A stretch of DNA of 64,000 nucleotides from Mycosarcoma maydis (GCF_000328475.2 NC_026494.1:62001-126000); one strand, 5' to 3'. Shown: positions 1-10,997, numbered from the stretch's first letter. Notes: generated from the sequence alone by a model not told the origin. Numbers and translations: made by a program.

Positions 1-108
1 ATGTGTGTTGCTCTGGACCGGCGCAAAGTGGCCAAGTGAAATGCGATACATGTATAACCAAGACCGTGAAGCACAAACGATCGCAAACATCGGAAACATG
101 AACAATTC

Positions 109-1302
109 TCAAGCAGCCACCATGTACTGCTCGGTGAGGACAAACGGAAACTGTTCCTCCTCCAACAGCTGCGCATACTCGCCAGGCGCATCAGCCGCGT
201 TGGCGTCATTGTGCTTCTTGCGGCTGCTCTTGCCGCTCTGGTTGTAACTCTCCAGATACGCGTAGTGGTTCTGCAACGTAGCCATCAACGCCTTTGTTCT
301 CTTGGCGTTCGGTCGGATGCTCACCGCAAAGTAGTCGGCAGGCAAACCGTACCTGAGCACGCTCTCGACAAACGTACGCACCACCTTGAGGTGCGCCAGT
401 GCCTGGTATGCTTCGCTAAAGTTGGTGCGTGCTAGCCGAAGCAGCTCGGTCCAGAGCTCCTTTTCGCTATCGCCCGCCTCTTGAAGCTGTTGTCTCTGGC
501 GTAAAACCAGCTCGTCATCCCAGGCAAAGTCGGTGCGCACTACAAACTTGTTCTCTCGGCACTTTTGCACGAACTCGTCCTTGACCTTTTTGAACACGGT
601 CACGTTGAATAGCGCGTACTCTTCGTCGGCCGAGATCTTGTGGGACGAACGAGGAACGACCATCGACGTCAATCGTTCGTATCGAGCCTGCCAGTCCTTG
701 ACGTTGTTCTTGGGCACAGCCACCAAGAGCGTCTCGAGGTACTCGGAGCGCGCATCCACAAAGTCGTCCTTGTGAACCACGTCTGCCAGTGAACGTTGCG
801 AGAGGTTGCCGTGCTTCTTCCTCTGCAGCTGCTGCAGCTGGCCTTTGGCCGCATTGTAATTGGCCAGTTTGTGCTTCATGACGCTGTCGATGCTATTCAG
901 CTCCTTTGACAAGGTATCGACAATCTCCCTCAATCCCCTGTCTACACGGTACTTGCGCGTATTCCATGCCCAACTGAGCATGTAGTCGTCCAAACTCTGC
1001 TCGTTGACGAGCACATGCTGTGCCAGCGCTGCTTGGTCGTTGTTGAGCAGCGCACGCAGCGTTTCGATGATCTTGGCCACAATCTGCGTGTGCTGCGCAT
1101 CGAGCTTGGGCAGCTCTTCGCTGAGCGAGATGAGCGATTCCAGAGTGCCTGTTTTCAACGGTGGCAACGAGAGTTGGCCAAAATCGTTGGAAGCCGATCC
1201 GCCATCCGAGAGCAGCTTGCTTCCCAGCTCCGAAAACATTCGGTGTGGATCCGAATCCTCCAATGGCACCGAGATGATCCAGTACGCCAAATCGGACGGC
1301 AT
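109..1302 (-). CDS. VMA5: V-type proton ATPase subunit C (Vma5)
   Basis: This 397-residue protein is subunit C of the V1 sector of the vacuolar H+-ATPase. In the family, subunit C links the peripheral stalks to the membrane sector and leaves during reversible disassembly. The N-terminus starting MPSDLAYWIISVPLED is the family signature. It is followed by the SDGG/FGQLSLPPLKTGTL region and a long helical middle part, and the C-terminal half has the typical YLESYNQ segment. Length is close to that of other fungal Vma5 proteins. The reading frame is open upstream, but that stretch is a low-complexity GKEAKRQRGKE extension encoded by a CT-rich tandem repeat. The ATG at 1302 directly before the conserved N-terminus is therefore chosen. 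No intron is needed. The gene is divergent from IST3, with a 790-bp shared upstream region. Confidence 0.95.
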   Translation of the reverse strand: MPSDLAYWIISVPLEDSDPHRMFSELGSKLLSDGGSASNDFGQLSLPPLKTGTLESLISLSEELPKLDAQHTQIVAKIIETLRALLNNDQAALAQHVLVNEQSLDDYMLSWAWNTRKYRVDRGLREIVDTLSKELNSIDSVMKHKLANYNAAKGQLQQLQRKKHGNLSQRSLADVVHKDDFVDARSEYLETLLVAVPKNNVKDWQARYERLTSMVVPRSSHKISADEEYALFNVTVFKKVKDEFVQKCRENKFVVRTDFAWDDELVLRQRQQLQEAGDSEKELWTELLRLARTNFSEAYQALAHLKVVRTFVESVLRYGLPADYFAVSIRPNAKRTKALMATLQNHYAYLESYNQSGKSSRKKHNDANAADAPGEYAQLLEEEQFPFVLTEQYMVAA

Positions 1303-2092
1303 CGTGGTTCGAGACACGAGGCGGTGCCGATGGATGTACAAGCCTAAGCCTACAGCGAGTTTCCGATGTGATGGGAGAGGTGCAAAGGTATCCAGCCGGC
1401 TGATGCACCTGCTTTCGACGAGCCAACGTTTGTCACGGCTACAGAATACTATCGGGACAGCGGGTGAGCAGCTGAGATAGAGATAGACAAGGTGACGATC
1501 GACTTGGCAAAGTGTGCTTTCTCTCTCTTTGCCTCTTTGCCTCTTTGCCTCTTTGCCTCTTTGCCTCTTTCCCTCTATTTCGTCCAGGCTGGTCGCCAGT
1601 CGTAAAATCACAAATCACAGAATCGCGAATCACCAACCAAAAATCACGAATGTGAATTGGCGCGTGGCTCGACCGCACTTGCAATCACAGAATCACAATC
1701 ACAATCACAATCGCCTCACGCCTCACAGCAGCTGTGAGCGCTGGTCAGGGGTTCAACGCAGATGCCCATCGGCTTGTGCTGCGTCGAGTTTCTTTACCGT
1801 CTGTATTCACGATTGTATATTTTCAACGCTTTTACGACCTCTTTTTTGGTGTTGTTTTCTGTTTGTGTGTTTTGTTTTGGGCATCGTGAATACTATTCGT
1901 GATTCTTTGCGTTGAGGCTGATCCGATGCAAACATTTCGCGTGGGTCTCGAGCTGAGCGTCAACTGGTGACAACCACGAACCACCCTTGGCGCTTGGCTC
2001 TGGAATGCTTCGACCACTGCATCACTCGCGCACACCACCTTGGCGCGCTTGGTTATCATCATAGCGCTCCACAAGCCAGGAGCGTTCTCGCC
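1303..2092. promoter_or_regulatory. Divergent intergenic region VMA5/IST3 with tandem repeat
   Basis: This 790-bp gap separates two genes that point away from each other, so it must hold both promoters and 5' leaders. It contains five perfect copies of the octamer GCCTCTTT (1531-1570), AATCAC-type repeats near 1682-1712, and several copies of the window-wide TCACGA/TCGTGA motif at about 1600-1660. No further gene is visible. Confidence 0.6.
1531..1570. repeat. Octamer tandem repeat (GCCTCTTT)5
   Basis: Five uninterrupted copies of an 8-bp pyrimidine-rich unit lie upstream of VMA5. On the minus strand the repeat reads as GKEAKRQ-type codons, which explains the spurious open extension of VMA5. 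It probably lies in the 5' leader or promoter. Confidence 0.9.
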
Positions 2093-3280
2093 ATGAACGT
2101 CGTCCGCGAGATCAGCCGCATCAACCAGGCCGAGCTCGACATTGCCATCAGGTCGCCATCTGCGTCGTGGCATCAGCAATACAACGATTCCGCCTACATC
2201 TTTATCGGAGGTCTACCGTACGATCTCACCGAGGGAGATGTGGTCACCATCTTTTCGCAATACGGCGAGGTAGTGGATGTTAATCTTCCGCGCGCCAATC
2301 CAACGTCCACTTGCACTCACGCCAACAATAACGACAATGACGATCGCAACCGCGCAGCCTCCTCCTCACAGCAATCCAAGCCGCTCGCAAAGGGAAAGCA
2401 CAGAGGCTTTGGCTTTCTCATGTACCAAGATCAACGCTCCACCGTGTTGGCTGTGGACAACCTCAATGGTGCACAGGTGCTAGGTAGGACGCTCAGAGTC
2501 GACCATGTAGCCAGTTACAAACAGCCCAAAGTGACCGACGAACAAGGCAATCGCGTCGAGGCGGATGTCAAGAGTCTCAATGCGGCTCCTGTGGAATTGG
2601 ATGTACGTGACAACCGTGTACATGACTTGGCGCAAGACGACGACGCAGACTTGCAAGACCCTATGGCGGCGTACTTTCAACGGCGAAACAGGGAGCAAAA
2701 CCTCGACTTGACGCACGACCCCATCGACGAAAGAGACGAAAAACGACGCAGAAAGCAAGAAAGAGCAAGGATCCGCGCCGAGAGAGACGAGAGACGCCGT
2801 AAACACGCCTCTGCATCCGGCACGGATCCGAGAGATCACGCTTCCAGCTCGAGCTCGGATCGGCGTCAACACAGTGCTAGCCACCGTGATGATGCCAACG
2901 AGCAGCATCGAGAGCCAAAACCACATCCATCACATCACAGTGCGCGTGGTTATCATCGCAAGCAAGGGGACCATGCTGGGTTCAGCCAAGCAAGCGAAAC
3001 AAGTGAACCAGAAGACGACGCGATCAATCGCTACGAACGCTCAAAGACTTCTCGCAGCGTTTTAGATATGGATCGTGCGTCAGATTCAAAGTATGCTGCC
3101 TCGCGCTCAAGGTCACGCTCACGTTCGCCACCACGCTCATCTCGACACCCCAATGAGCGCAGCAGCCGACACGATCAACACGGACATCGTCGACGGCATC
3201 ATCACACGCATCGACCTGCCACCTCGTCGTCGCATCATCACCGAAGCAGTCGTCAACAAAGCAGCTCTTACTCATCGTGA
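2093..3280 (+). CDS. IST3: RRM protein Ist3/RBMX2, RES-complex splicing factor
   Basis: The protein has 395 residues. The first 130 match Ist3/Snu17 (RBMX2), the U2 snRNP-associated RRM subunit of the RES (retention and splicing) complex. The N-terminus (MNVVREISRINQAEL, then SWHQQYNDSAYIFIGGLPYDLTEGD) is diagnostic. RNP2 is YIFIGG (about residue 35) and RNP1 is HRGFGFLMY (about residue 103), followed by DQRSTVLAVDNLNG. Two things are odd: an Asn/Asp/Ser-rich insertion of roughly 30 residues between the second and third strands of the RRM, and a long RS-type tail rich in SRSRSRS, His and Arg that yeast Ist3 lacks. The tail resembles that of animal RBMX2. The ATG at 2093 is chosen because the conserved part starts there; the upstream open frame has no family similarity. 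Single exon. Confidence 0.93.
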   Translation: MNVVREISRINQAELDIAIRSPSASWHQQYNDSAYIFIGGLPYDLTEGDVVTIFSQYGEVVDVNLPRANPTSTCTHANNNDNDDRNRAASSSQQSKPLAKGKHRGFGFLMYQDQRSTVLAVDNLNGAQVLGRTLRVDHVASYKQPKVTDEQGNRVEADVKSLNAAPVELDVRDNRVHDLAQDDDADLQDPMAAYFQRRNREQNLDLTHDPIDERDEKRRRKQERARIRAERDERRRKHASASGTDPRDHASSSSSDRRQHSASHRDDANEQHREPKPHPSHHSARGYHRKQGDHAGFSQASETSEPEDDAINRYERSKTSRSVLDMDRASDSKYAASRSRSRSRSPPRSSRHPNERSSRHDQHGHRRRHHHTHRPATSSSHHHRSSRQQSSSYSS

Positions 3281-3658
3281 TTTGTAGCCATATCGACTCG
3301 TGATTCACGATTGCCATGACGCATCGATCCACCATCTACCAGTTGAGTGTGTAGTGCACAATGTGTGCTTTGTCTTGTGCGCGGTGTGTGCTGATCGGGA
3401 AACGTGTCGCGCAGCCGGATCGGGCGAGATTCACGTGGAGTCGCTCCACACAAGCATGTGCGAGGCGTGAGGTTGCAGCTCACGACGCTGTCCGTGCGCG
3501 CTGTTGGCAATCGTGAATCACGAATCTTTGAATCACACAAAGTATCCTATCGGCATTTCACAGAAGTTGGAACTCACGACTTGTTGCTGCATCTCATCCG
3601 ACGACTCGAAACCGAACATATCCCTCCGCCCAACACAAGACTTGACTAGTACACAACG
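3281..3658. other. Intergenic gap IST3-SDR
   Basis: This 378-bp gap has no gene that I can see. It carries copies of the dispersed dyad (TCGTGATTCACGA-like) at about 3298-3315 and 3507-3540. The part next to 3659 should be the promoter of the dehydrogenase. Confidence 0.6.
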
Positions 3659-4498
3659 ATGCCGGACAAGCCAGTGGTGCTGCTCACCGGTGCATCTCGC
3701 GGTCTGGGGCTGGCCATCCTGAAGCTGCTGCTGGCGGGATCTGCGTCTACGTCTTCGGCGAGGTTCGCTGCCTCTCGCGTGGTCACGATCTCACGAACGC
3801 TCTCTGCCGAGCTTTCGTCTCTGCAGGCATCGTACGCATCCGATCTAGTATGCATTCAAGGCGACGTAACGTCGGCATCTGTGAATGCGCAGGCGGTTGC
3901 GACGGCAGTGCAAAAGTTTGGGCGCTTGGACTCGGTGATTCTGAACGCAGGCGTGGTGTCGACGGTACGAATCTCGTCGCTAAAGCCGCAAGAGCTGGCC
4001 GAGATGCTGAATGTCAACACGGTCTCGTTGGTCACGACGATTCAGGCGGGTCTGGTAGAACTGAGGCGATCCAAGATCGGCACGGTAGTGTTCGTATCCT
4101 CCGGTGCAGCCACGGGCAACACGGCGGGTTGGGCAGCTTACAATGCGAGCAAAGCGGGCATGAATGCTATTGCGCGAACGCTCGCAAACGAAGAAGAATC
4201 ACTTGCCGTCTTCGCCATCCGTCCAGGCGTGGTAGACACCGACATGCAGACACTCCTCCGTGGTCACGGTAAGCACGCCATGAAGCCATCCGAATTCCAA
4301 AGGTTCATCACGCTTCACGAACAAGGCAAGCTGCTAAGACCCGAACAGCCTGCTTTCACCATCGCAGCTCTCGCCATCACTGGCTCTAGGACCCTGCCCA
4401 AGGGCAACGATGGTGCCGGTCTAGGCGAGCAAGGTGCCTTTATTACTTGGAACGACGACCTCTTGAACGCCTACAAGGATGAATCTGTTCGACTTTAA
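3659..4498 (+). CDS. Short-chain dehydrogenase/reductase (SDR)
   Basis: This classical SDR has 279 residues and is a predicted NAD(P)-dependent cytosolic oxidoreductase. The cofactor motif TGASRGLG lies at residues 10-17. LNAG follows strand 4. The catalytic triad is S148, Y161 and K165 within SSGAATGNTAGWAAYNASKAG, and the IRPGVVDTDM segment after it is typical of the superfamily. Overall it resembles the yeast YIR035C/IRC24 (benzil reductase-like) group. The substrate cannot be read from the sequence. It starts at the first in-frame ATG, only 12 residues before the glycine motif, which is normal for the family. Single exon. A bicupin relic lies directly downstream on the same strand. Confidence 0.9.
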   Translation: MPDKPVVLLTGASRGLGLAILKLLLAGSASTSSARFAASRVVTISRTLSAELSSLQASYASDLVCIQGDVTSASVNAQAVATAVQKFGRLDSVILNAGVVSTVRISSLKPQELAEMLNVNTVSLVTTIQAGLVELRRSKIGTVVFVSSGAATGNTAGWAAYNASKAGMNAIARTLANEEESLAVFAIRPGVVDTDMQTLLRGHGKHAMKPSEFQRFITLHEQGKLLRPEQPAFTIAALAITGSRTLPKGNDGAGLGEQGAFITWNDDLLNAYKDESVRL

Positions 4499-4704
4499 TC
4501 GTCTGCCTCAGTCATACTACCATCTCCTGGCTTGCTCGCTCTTCTCTGCAGTCACCAATGCAAAGCGCGCTTGCTTGGCCACAATGAACCCATCGTGTGA
4601 GGCTTAGTTACCACGATTCGTCACTCACAACTTGCTCCACGCTCAACCACTCTCAACGTTACATCATCACCCACACGCTCGAATCTCGAATCCAAAATTT
4701 GTGA

Positions 4705-4944
4705 CCAGCTCACTACAGCTTTGGTCATTACATCCAAAACACCGGAGACGGACCTTTCGAGTCCATCGAGATGTTCCGCGGCACCAACTTTGGCGACAAG
4801 GTGCGCTTCGACTTGTTCAGCTTGGCGCAGTGGCTAGCACTACTACCGCGCAGTGTGGTGGCTAAGCCGCTCCACGTCCGCTCCACGCTTGTCGCGCAAC
4901 TCTTGCGCGACAAACAGATCATCGTCGCCTCCACCGCCAAGTAG
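4705..4944 (+). pseudogene. 3' relic of a bicupin oxalate decarboxylase-like gene
   Basis: An open stretch of 79 codons ends in TAG at 4942-4944 and reads like the last part of the second cupin domain of fungal oxalate decarboxylases. It contains PAHYSFGHYIQNTGDGPF, then IEMFRG, then SLAQWLALLP and a short helix ending near KQIIV. An in-frame TGA at 4702-4704 closes it upstream. There is no plausible ATG, and only about 200 bp separate it from the dehydrogenase, too little for the missing 300-plus residues. I therefore read it as a truncated remnant and not as an exon of a live gene. The metal-binding His/Glu residues would lie in the lost part. An alternative is a terminal exon spliced over the SDR gene, which is unlikely. 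Confidence 0.7.
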
Positions 4945-6831
4945 CCGTACCTTGCGCATGCAAGCTCGTGATTCCACTGCAGGGCTATCAGGCTGCGACG
5001 ATTTTGGCTGCGCGCGACCTGATGTTGAGCCGCACCTAGTATGCAGTACAGGCACGAAGACGCAAATGTTGAGGCTACACTATCTCTCGGCTGGTAGTAC
5101 TCGTGAGGGTTGTGAGCTGGACCGTGTGTGATCGGAGGACTGCGGTGTGGAGACATGCTGCGTGCACATGAGGAAACGAAACCGACCTATGTTCACCGAG
5201 GATACGCGGGGGGTCAGCAAGACCGTGTACTACCAACGTATACGCTGATGGTGAGAGGTGTGACAATCCAGCTCGCGGTCAAGGGGCTGCACGTGTAGAT
5301 GTGATGACTGACGATGGCGAGCGGCTGTCCGCCTCGTCTGCGTGTCCACGTGATGGCTTACCTTTTTGGCCGCTTGTCGCTCGGTCTCAATCACGGATGC
5401 GAAGCACTGCAGTTCAAGCGCGTGACTGCGACTGCGACTGCGTGTACGTCGAGTGAGATATCATTTGCTCGTCAGCGAGCATTCAGCACGTGGAGCGCCA
5501 GGCCGCAACGTGCAGGAAGCGCTTGTGCAGGCGGCTACTGCGCTGCGCACGTCACCGGCAGTCTCAGACGCGCCTGTGCGTCCAGAGGCTTGTCAGGACC
5601 CGACTACTCGACTGTGTAGCCGCGCACTACCCCACTCGGACAAGCCCAAGTGTCTTGCCTATGGTGTGAAGCCGTTTTTCGTGTGCAGGATCAAGCTGAG
5701 GTAAGATTCTCCGATGTGCGATGCGGATTCTTGCATGTGCACCGATCAAACATGCGCATGCCAAGTGGCAGTATGACATATGCCACGTGCGGGAGTAGGA
5801 ATCGAATCAAGCGGCGATTCCAGAAAGCATCAGTCGACTCGGTAGACTGGCCAGAGGGCAGTACGGATACCCAGACGCCACGGTTGCGTGGGCGACGTAC
5901 AGCCTTTGTCGAAACCGCGCTCGCTGAGCCGGTTGACGACGAGCTGGTTGGTTGGTCCAGCTGCTAGACGCCGCAATGCTGAGCATACGTCGGTCGTCAG
6001 TGCTCGTCGACGAAATGCGACTCGCAACCGCACCACCCACGAATGCGGTTCGGCGCATGTTGATGTACGTTCATATGTCCATGTAACGGTTGAGTCTGAA
6101 CTGTGCTCGAACCACCCGAGCCAGCTGTCTTTGTAAGTCGCCGTGAAACGTGCCTTCATGATCGTCAACGCAGCCACGCATCACTCCGAAGTGTGTAGAC
6201 TACTGGCTTGTCGGAGACGAAACGACGCGTGCCATCTTGGCTCGCAATCCGCGTACCCGCTACGCGCCGCCAACGAGTGCTGACGCGATGCTCACGGATA
6301 AACACAGCGACCGTATCGGCATGTATGCGCACAATGCACTTGCCTACCACGGTGCTATCGAGCGTGTCGGAGATGGGTGGCGCGCCACTCGTGATTCGGG
6401 ATTCAGAATTGCTGCGATCCACCGAAACCAAGATCCCATTGCGCTCATACGCGGCGTTGGCGGCAGACTCGCTGATAATCCAGAATGCTACATAGGTCTC
6501 ATCCAAGCCGCCAAAACGGTAGATCCTCAAGTGATTTTGTTTCATCTCGTTCATACAGCTGAAACGCAGGGTTACTTAGGGCTAGGGTTACGTTAGAGCA
6601 TGCACCTCGTATATCAGATCGATGGTCGCCATGCTCGACACGCAACGCGAAGCTCGACGGGCAAACGTCACGCGAGCACATCGCACACACAAGGCACACG
6701 CAAAGCGGATCGTGGGATGGCTGGCAACAAGGTTTTGGGTGCAAAAGCGGACGAGTAACAATCACAAGGCGGATGCGAAAGCGTGAGGAGAACGAGCGAT
6801 AACCCAAGCGCACCGACAATCGCTAAGCCGC
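4945..6831. other. Gene-poor stretch, 1.9 kb
   Basis: I recognise no gene here. Several frames are open for 80-130 codons on both strands, as expected by chance at this base composition, and none shows a domain. A telomere-like fragment (TTAGGG then CTAGGGTTA) lies at about 6576-6592. One copy of the dispersed dyad is near 6390-6410. Confidence 0.55.
6576..6592 (+). repeat. Short interstitial telomere-like sequence
   Basis: The run TTAGGGCTAGGGTTA contains one perfect TTAGGG unit and one degenerate unit. TTAGGG is the telomere repeat of most filamentous fungi and basidiomycetes. It may be a healed break or chance. A weaker, oppositely oriented CCTAACCCTGACCC lies near 10549. Confidence 0.4.
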
Positions 6832-8084
6832 TTAAGCGAGAAGCCAGAAGCCGGATCCGAGGAGCGCAGCGATGGCGGCAGCACCGGTGCTGACCTTGAG
6901 AGCGTTAGCAGTGTTACCGCTTCCGCCCGAGCCGGAGCCGGAGCCGGAACCAGAGCCAGAACCGCTTCCACCGCCAACGCCGGGAGCAGCAGTCTGGGTA
7001 GCAGCGGCCGCAGTAGCCGAGTTGAAAGCAGAAGCGGCAGCCTGGGTGTTCTGGGTGGTGTTGAGAAGCACCCGGTCGATGATGTGGACAACACCGTTCT
7101 TGGCGACAAAGTCGCTGGCGATGATCCTAGCCGTGATGTTTCCGCTCGTGACAAAAGCGCCGGTGGAGTTTGCGACAAACTGCAACTCGTTACCAGCAGC
7201 GCTGATGGCGCTGGGCGTGTTGGCGAGCGAAGTCGAGTAGACAACCGTGCCGTTGATCACGTGGTTGAGCAGCACAGCAGCGCGCTGTTCGGGCGTAGCG
7301 CTCTGCACGGTCTGTTGCACCTGCTGAATCGCCTGGTTGTTGGGAGCAAACACGGTCACAAACGAACGGTCCAGCACATCACCCAGATCAGCCGTGTCCA
7401 ACAACTCGTCCAGCTGCGTAGCACCCAGCGATGCAGCCACGTCCGTGATGTCTTCGGGAATGCGCAGCACCTGGTCAATCGGCTGTACGCGGATGTTCTG
7501 GTACTGAGGTCCGTCCTGCGTCAGAGCGAACGAAACGTTGCCGGTGGGCAGCTGCACGTACGCTGTGTTGTTGTTGGCGTGCTTGGATAGCACCACCACC
7601 TGACTGCGGTTGCGCGGCAGCGTAACGTACTCGGAAGAGTTGAGCGCCGAGGCAGCGATCGTCTTGTTGTTCGTGCCCAGCTGGTTGGTGCTGATCGAAC
7701 CGTTGATCACTGCATAGCCGCATCGAGACAGAAAAGCAAACGTGGTCAGCCCACCAATTCGACGCTTACCGATGCGCACTTATGCTAGATCGTCTTTGAC
7801 TCACCGTGGTAAGCAAGCGTAGCGATGAGATCGTTCGTGTCAACATTGTTACCCAGCGCCTGGAACGCCTGGTTGGAGGGAGCAAGAACTGTCTTGTTCC
7901 CACCCTGAAGCGCGCCGAGCAGCTGCTGTGAGTTGTTGCCCACCGCATCCGCGAGACGCGAGAGGTTGTTGGCGCGCAGAGCGCTCAGCAGGCCTTCGGC
8001 AAACGCAGTAGCGTTGCCTGAGCTCTGCGCCATGGCACCGGCGGTAGCCGAGAGCGCGACAGTGACGGCAGCGAGGAACTTCAT
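6832..8084 (-). CDS. GPI-anchored fasciclin (FAS1) domain protein, two exons
   Basis: Exon 1 is 8084-7805 and exon 2 is 7709-6832, joined across a 95-nt intron (GTGAGT...GCAG). The product has 385 residues. Splicing joins ...LAYH to VINGS, restoring the classic FAS1 H-box (YHVINGS), which confirms the junction. The N-terminus MKFLAAVTVALSATAGAMAQ is a signal peptide. Two FAS1 domains follow; the second has FAPNNQAIQQV and LLNHVINGTVVYS, and ends in NGVVHIIDRVL. There are many N-glycosylation sequons (NGS, NKT, NSS, NRS, NNT, NVS, NGT, NST). The C-terminus has a Gly-Ser linker and then a hydrophobic tail ending LLGSGFWLLA, as in GPI-anchored proteins. It is likely a cell-wall or plasma-membrane adhesion protein; the specific role is unknown. 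Confidence 0.9.
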
Positions 8085-10997
8085 TTTGGAGAATAGACGA
8101 GCAGGCGCAGAGGTCGCAGGGTGCAAGGATGATTGGGCGGATAAGGCTGGCGTCGAGCGTGTATGGTGAGACGGACAAACAAGGCAAAGGCGGTGCGTAA
8201 TGGGACAACGGGTGACAAAGAGTTACGGGTTATATTGGGAATGGGAGGAGGACGACTGCGGACCGGCATCTGTTTGTTGCTTGGATGTGGAATCTCCACT
8301 ACCGTCAATGGAATCGCATCGACTCGGAAGCGTCATGAGGCCTTGGGGCGATGAACACGCCCGAGAGGCTTGGATCGAGCAAGAGCACGCAAGGGGCCGT
8401 TTTAGGTGGAGCATTTCACCATTCCGCTCGACTCGTTCGGCATCCGCAAAGCACAAGTGGAGCTGCCAGGCTGGCTTGAGCGCGGCGGAATGTAACAAGA
8501 GCACAGGGCCAAGCATCAGAGTGACGGAGCGAGCAGGCCAAATGGATGCCGATACGTTCTGGGCTTGATGCTCAGCGATCAAGCGAGCATTTCTGAACGA
8601 GGGATACAAGATCGGCATGGCCAGACAGAAAGGCGGATCAAGGCACACACAAACGAGGGGAAATGATGAATGGAAAGGCCAAGAAATAGTCATGGCAAGC
8701 AAATGCAGCCAACGCGGCAGAGGCGGTGTTGGCAGGTGTCAAACAGCGAACGGCTCTGAGACCTCGGTTAGTTGCGTCGCAACTTGACGTTGGCTGTCGA
8801 ACAACAGTGATAGAGTGGCAGAATGAGCAACCGCGAATCACGAATGCAAAGTTTAAGGCACCGACGAGAAGTTGCTTGCTCGCACGTTTTCCAGGAGAGG
8901 GGTCCAACGCCGAACTGCCTCCACTCTGGCAGGGGGTTGAATCTCGGTGAGAGAGACCAACCAGCGAAACGACTGACGACTGTAGACATTCACTCGGCAC
9001 AATCGAGTCGAGCGAGGCCTTTGCAACTGGCAAAGCTAGAAGCAAAGCACGATGCGGACATAGAGATCGACGGGCGAGCGCCATTTCGTGCAAAGGTGGG
9101 AATCCTGAATCCTGGATCCTGGCTGCAATCATGGCAACGAACAGGTCGCTCGCATCCGCGTTCGCAGTAGTTACTCGTTCGCAATACACCTTGAAGAGGC
9201 AAGAAGCGAAACTGGAATTGGCCCCACTCTTGCAGCACATGCCAAGGGATTGTATGGAACGCTGCTTGTCTCGCTCACGCCTATCGACTAGACAAGGTTT
9301 CGTGCACTATTGCCGCAGCTATGCAACGCCGGATAGAACAAATAATATTATGGCAGATCGTGAGCAGCTTTCCGCAGCGCAAGGAAAGGTATGTATGTAA
9401 GCTTGGGCTTGAGATCCAGATTCCGCGGTATAGCGTTGTGGTCCATGATTGCATATTCGTGATTGGCAGTGGTTGATTGCGCACTTTGACGCATGCTTAC
9501 GAAGCGCATCGTGGATTACCAGCCATTGCCAGCCATTGCCAGCCCACGACTACGCGCTTTGACGAACAGACGATCACGCCTCGCCAACGTGAATCGTGCG
9601 TGATACAAGAATGCCAATTTGGTTCGGCATCTAGCACATAGTCGAGTAAGTACCGCTCTTACCTGCTCAACGCGAGTGCATCGCTCCCAAAAGCGTCGTT
9701 TGGCCGGACCAGCCTACGGAACGTGATTGCGACCAACTCACGACTCGGTAACTCACTGGAATGGGAAAAAAACAATCGTGGATCATGAATCACCAAGTGA
9801 ATCACCAAGTGAATCACGAATCCAGCGTTCAAGTTTGAGCAAGCAGGGTCAGGTGGTCCACACAAGAAAGCAGCAACCATGGTCACGAGTTGTGAGTTGT
9901 GAGGTGGGTTGTGCACGCTCAAATTGCACCATCAATATTAATAGAACAAGGCCAAGGGCACGCCTGCCGATTATTCACGATTCATAATGGCTATTACGCA
10001 ATGAATGACACAATCAATTCAATCAGAATTACAAGTCACAATTCTCATTCTACGATACGACTTGACTCAATTTGATATTTAAATACTATCCTCGATTTCG
10101 GCATTTCTTCGAGTGAAGTTACATCATTCCACCGTCTCGTCGCTTCTTTTGGCGAAGTGATGCCGAAAATGAAAACGCAGAGCGACACAGCTTAACGACA
10201 ATCGTGAATGGCACCCGTCGAAGTTGCTTCGTGCTTGTGTTGATGTTGTGTTGCATTTGCGATGTACGACGGCTTGTGCGGGGCTACTTTCCTCGCTTGG
10301 CTCGACTTGGCTTGGCTTGGCTTGGCGTTAGCGCAGGTTTTGTGACGAACCTCAGCAATTCGCTGCAAGCTTAGACAAGCTTTGCAATCACATATTGCAT
10401 CCGTGCCCCACTCGTGAATCGTGGATCTGAATCACGAATCGTGAAGCACGCCAAGTGAAACATTCAAGATGTGCATCGTCGGTTGGTTCTTTGCACAATG
10501 TGTGAGCTCCTCACGCAAGTATTCACGATTCCTGCTTCGCACCGTCGGCCTAACCCTGACCCAACCAAGTTAATCAAGAATCGCTGCAAAGCTAGGTTAG
10601 GACTGTGCGCTTCGCAGCTTGGTTCGTGATTCGTGATTCACGATTTGATTCACGATTCACGACTTCTCGTTGGCCAGTGATGTTAAGTTAGCTTGCATCC
10701 ATCGCCAAGCCTTTCAGCCTGGAGGCGCAACCTTTTTCCGCAGCACATCGCCATTCATGTTTGCGAGTGACGACTTACGACTGTTTTTACGATGGTTGAC
10801 CTCTTTCAGACCGCCACTTGCGTGCGTCAAGCATCTACTCAATCGGGCGTATCAATGATCCGATCGGATCGGCAAACTTGCCTCCGCCCTTGTCGTTCAA
10901 CGTCGTACTAACATCTGCGCACGCACAAGGACATAGATGGGCCAGGCCATCGCGGCCGAATACAAGTCTAGTTACTCTTGCTGTTGCTCTCGCATGT
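8085..10997. other. Gene-poor stretch, 2.9 kb
   Basis: I see no supportable gene. The part next to 8084 is the FAS1-gene promoter. Dispersed dyad copies occur at about 8820-8850, 9780-9825, 9965-9990, 10410-10455 and 10620-10665. A CTTGG-type short repeat lies at 10295-10325. Base composition becomes AT-rich around 9940-10100. A small spliced gene or long non-coding RNA cannot be excluded without transcript data. Confidence 0.5.

Noticed and set aside
1303..1611. N-terminal extension of VMA5
   Set aside because: It is encoded by an octamer tandem repeat, and the conserved N-terminus begins at the ATG at 1302.
6165..6554. Open minus-strand frame of 129 codons in the 4.9-6.8 kb gap
   Set aside because: No motif, no supported neighbour exon, and frames of this size appear by chance on both strands here.
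8223..8702. Open minus-strand frame of 159 codons upstream of the FAS1 gene
   Set aside because: Composition is unlike a protein (Cys/Pro/Ser mixture), no domain is visible, and it overlaps the promoter side of a clear gene.
9780..9825. CRISPR-like direct repeats (GAATCACCAAGT units)
   Set aside because: Two or three short direct units without spacers, in a eukaryotic genome; they belong to the dispersed motif family.
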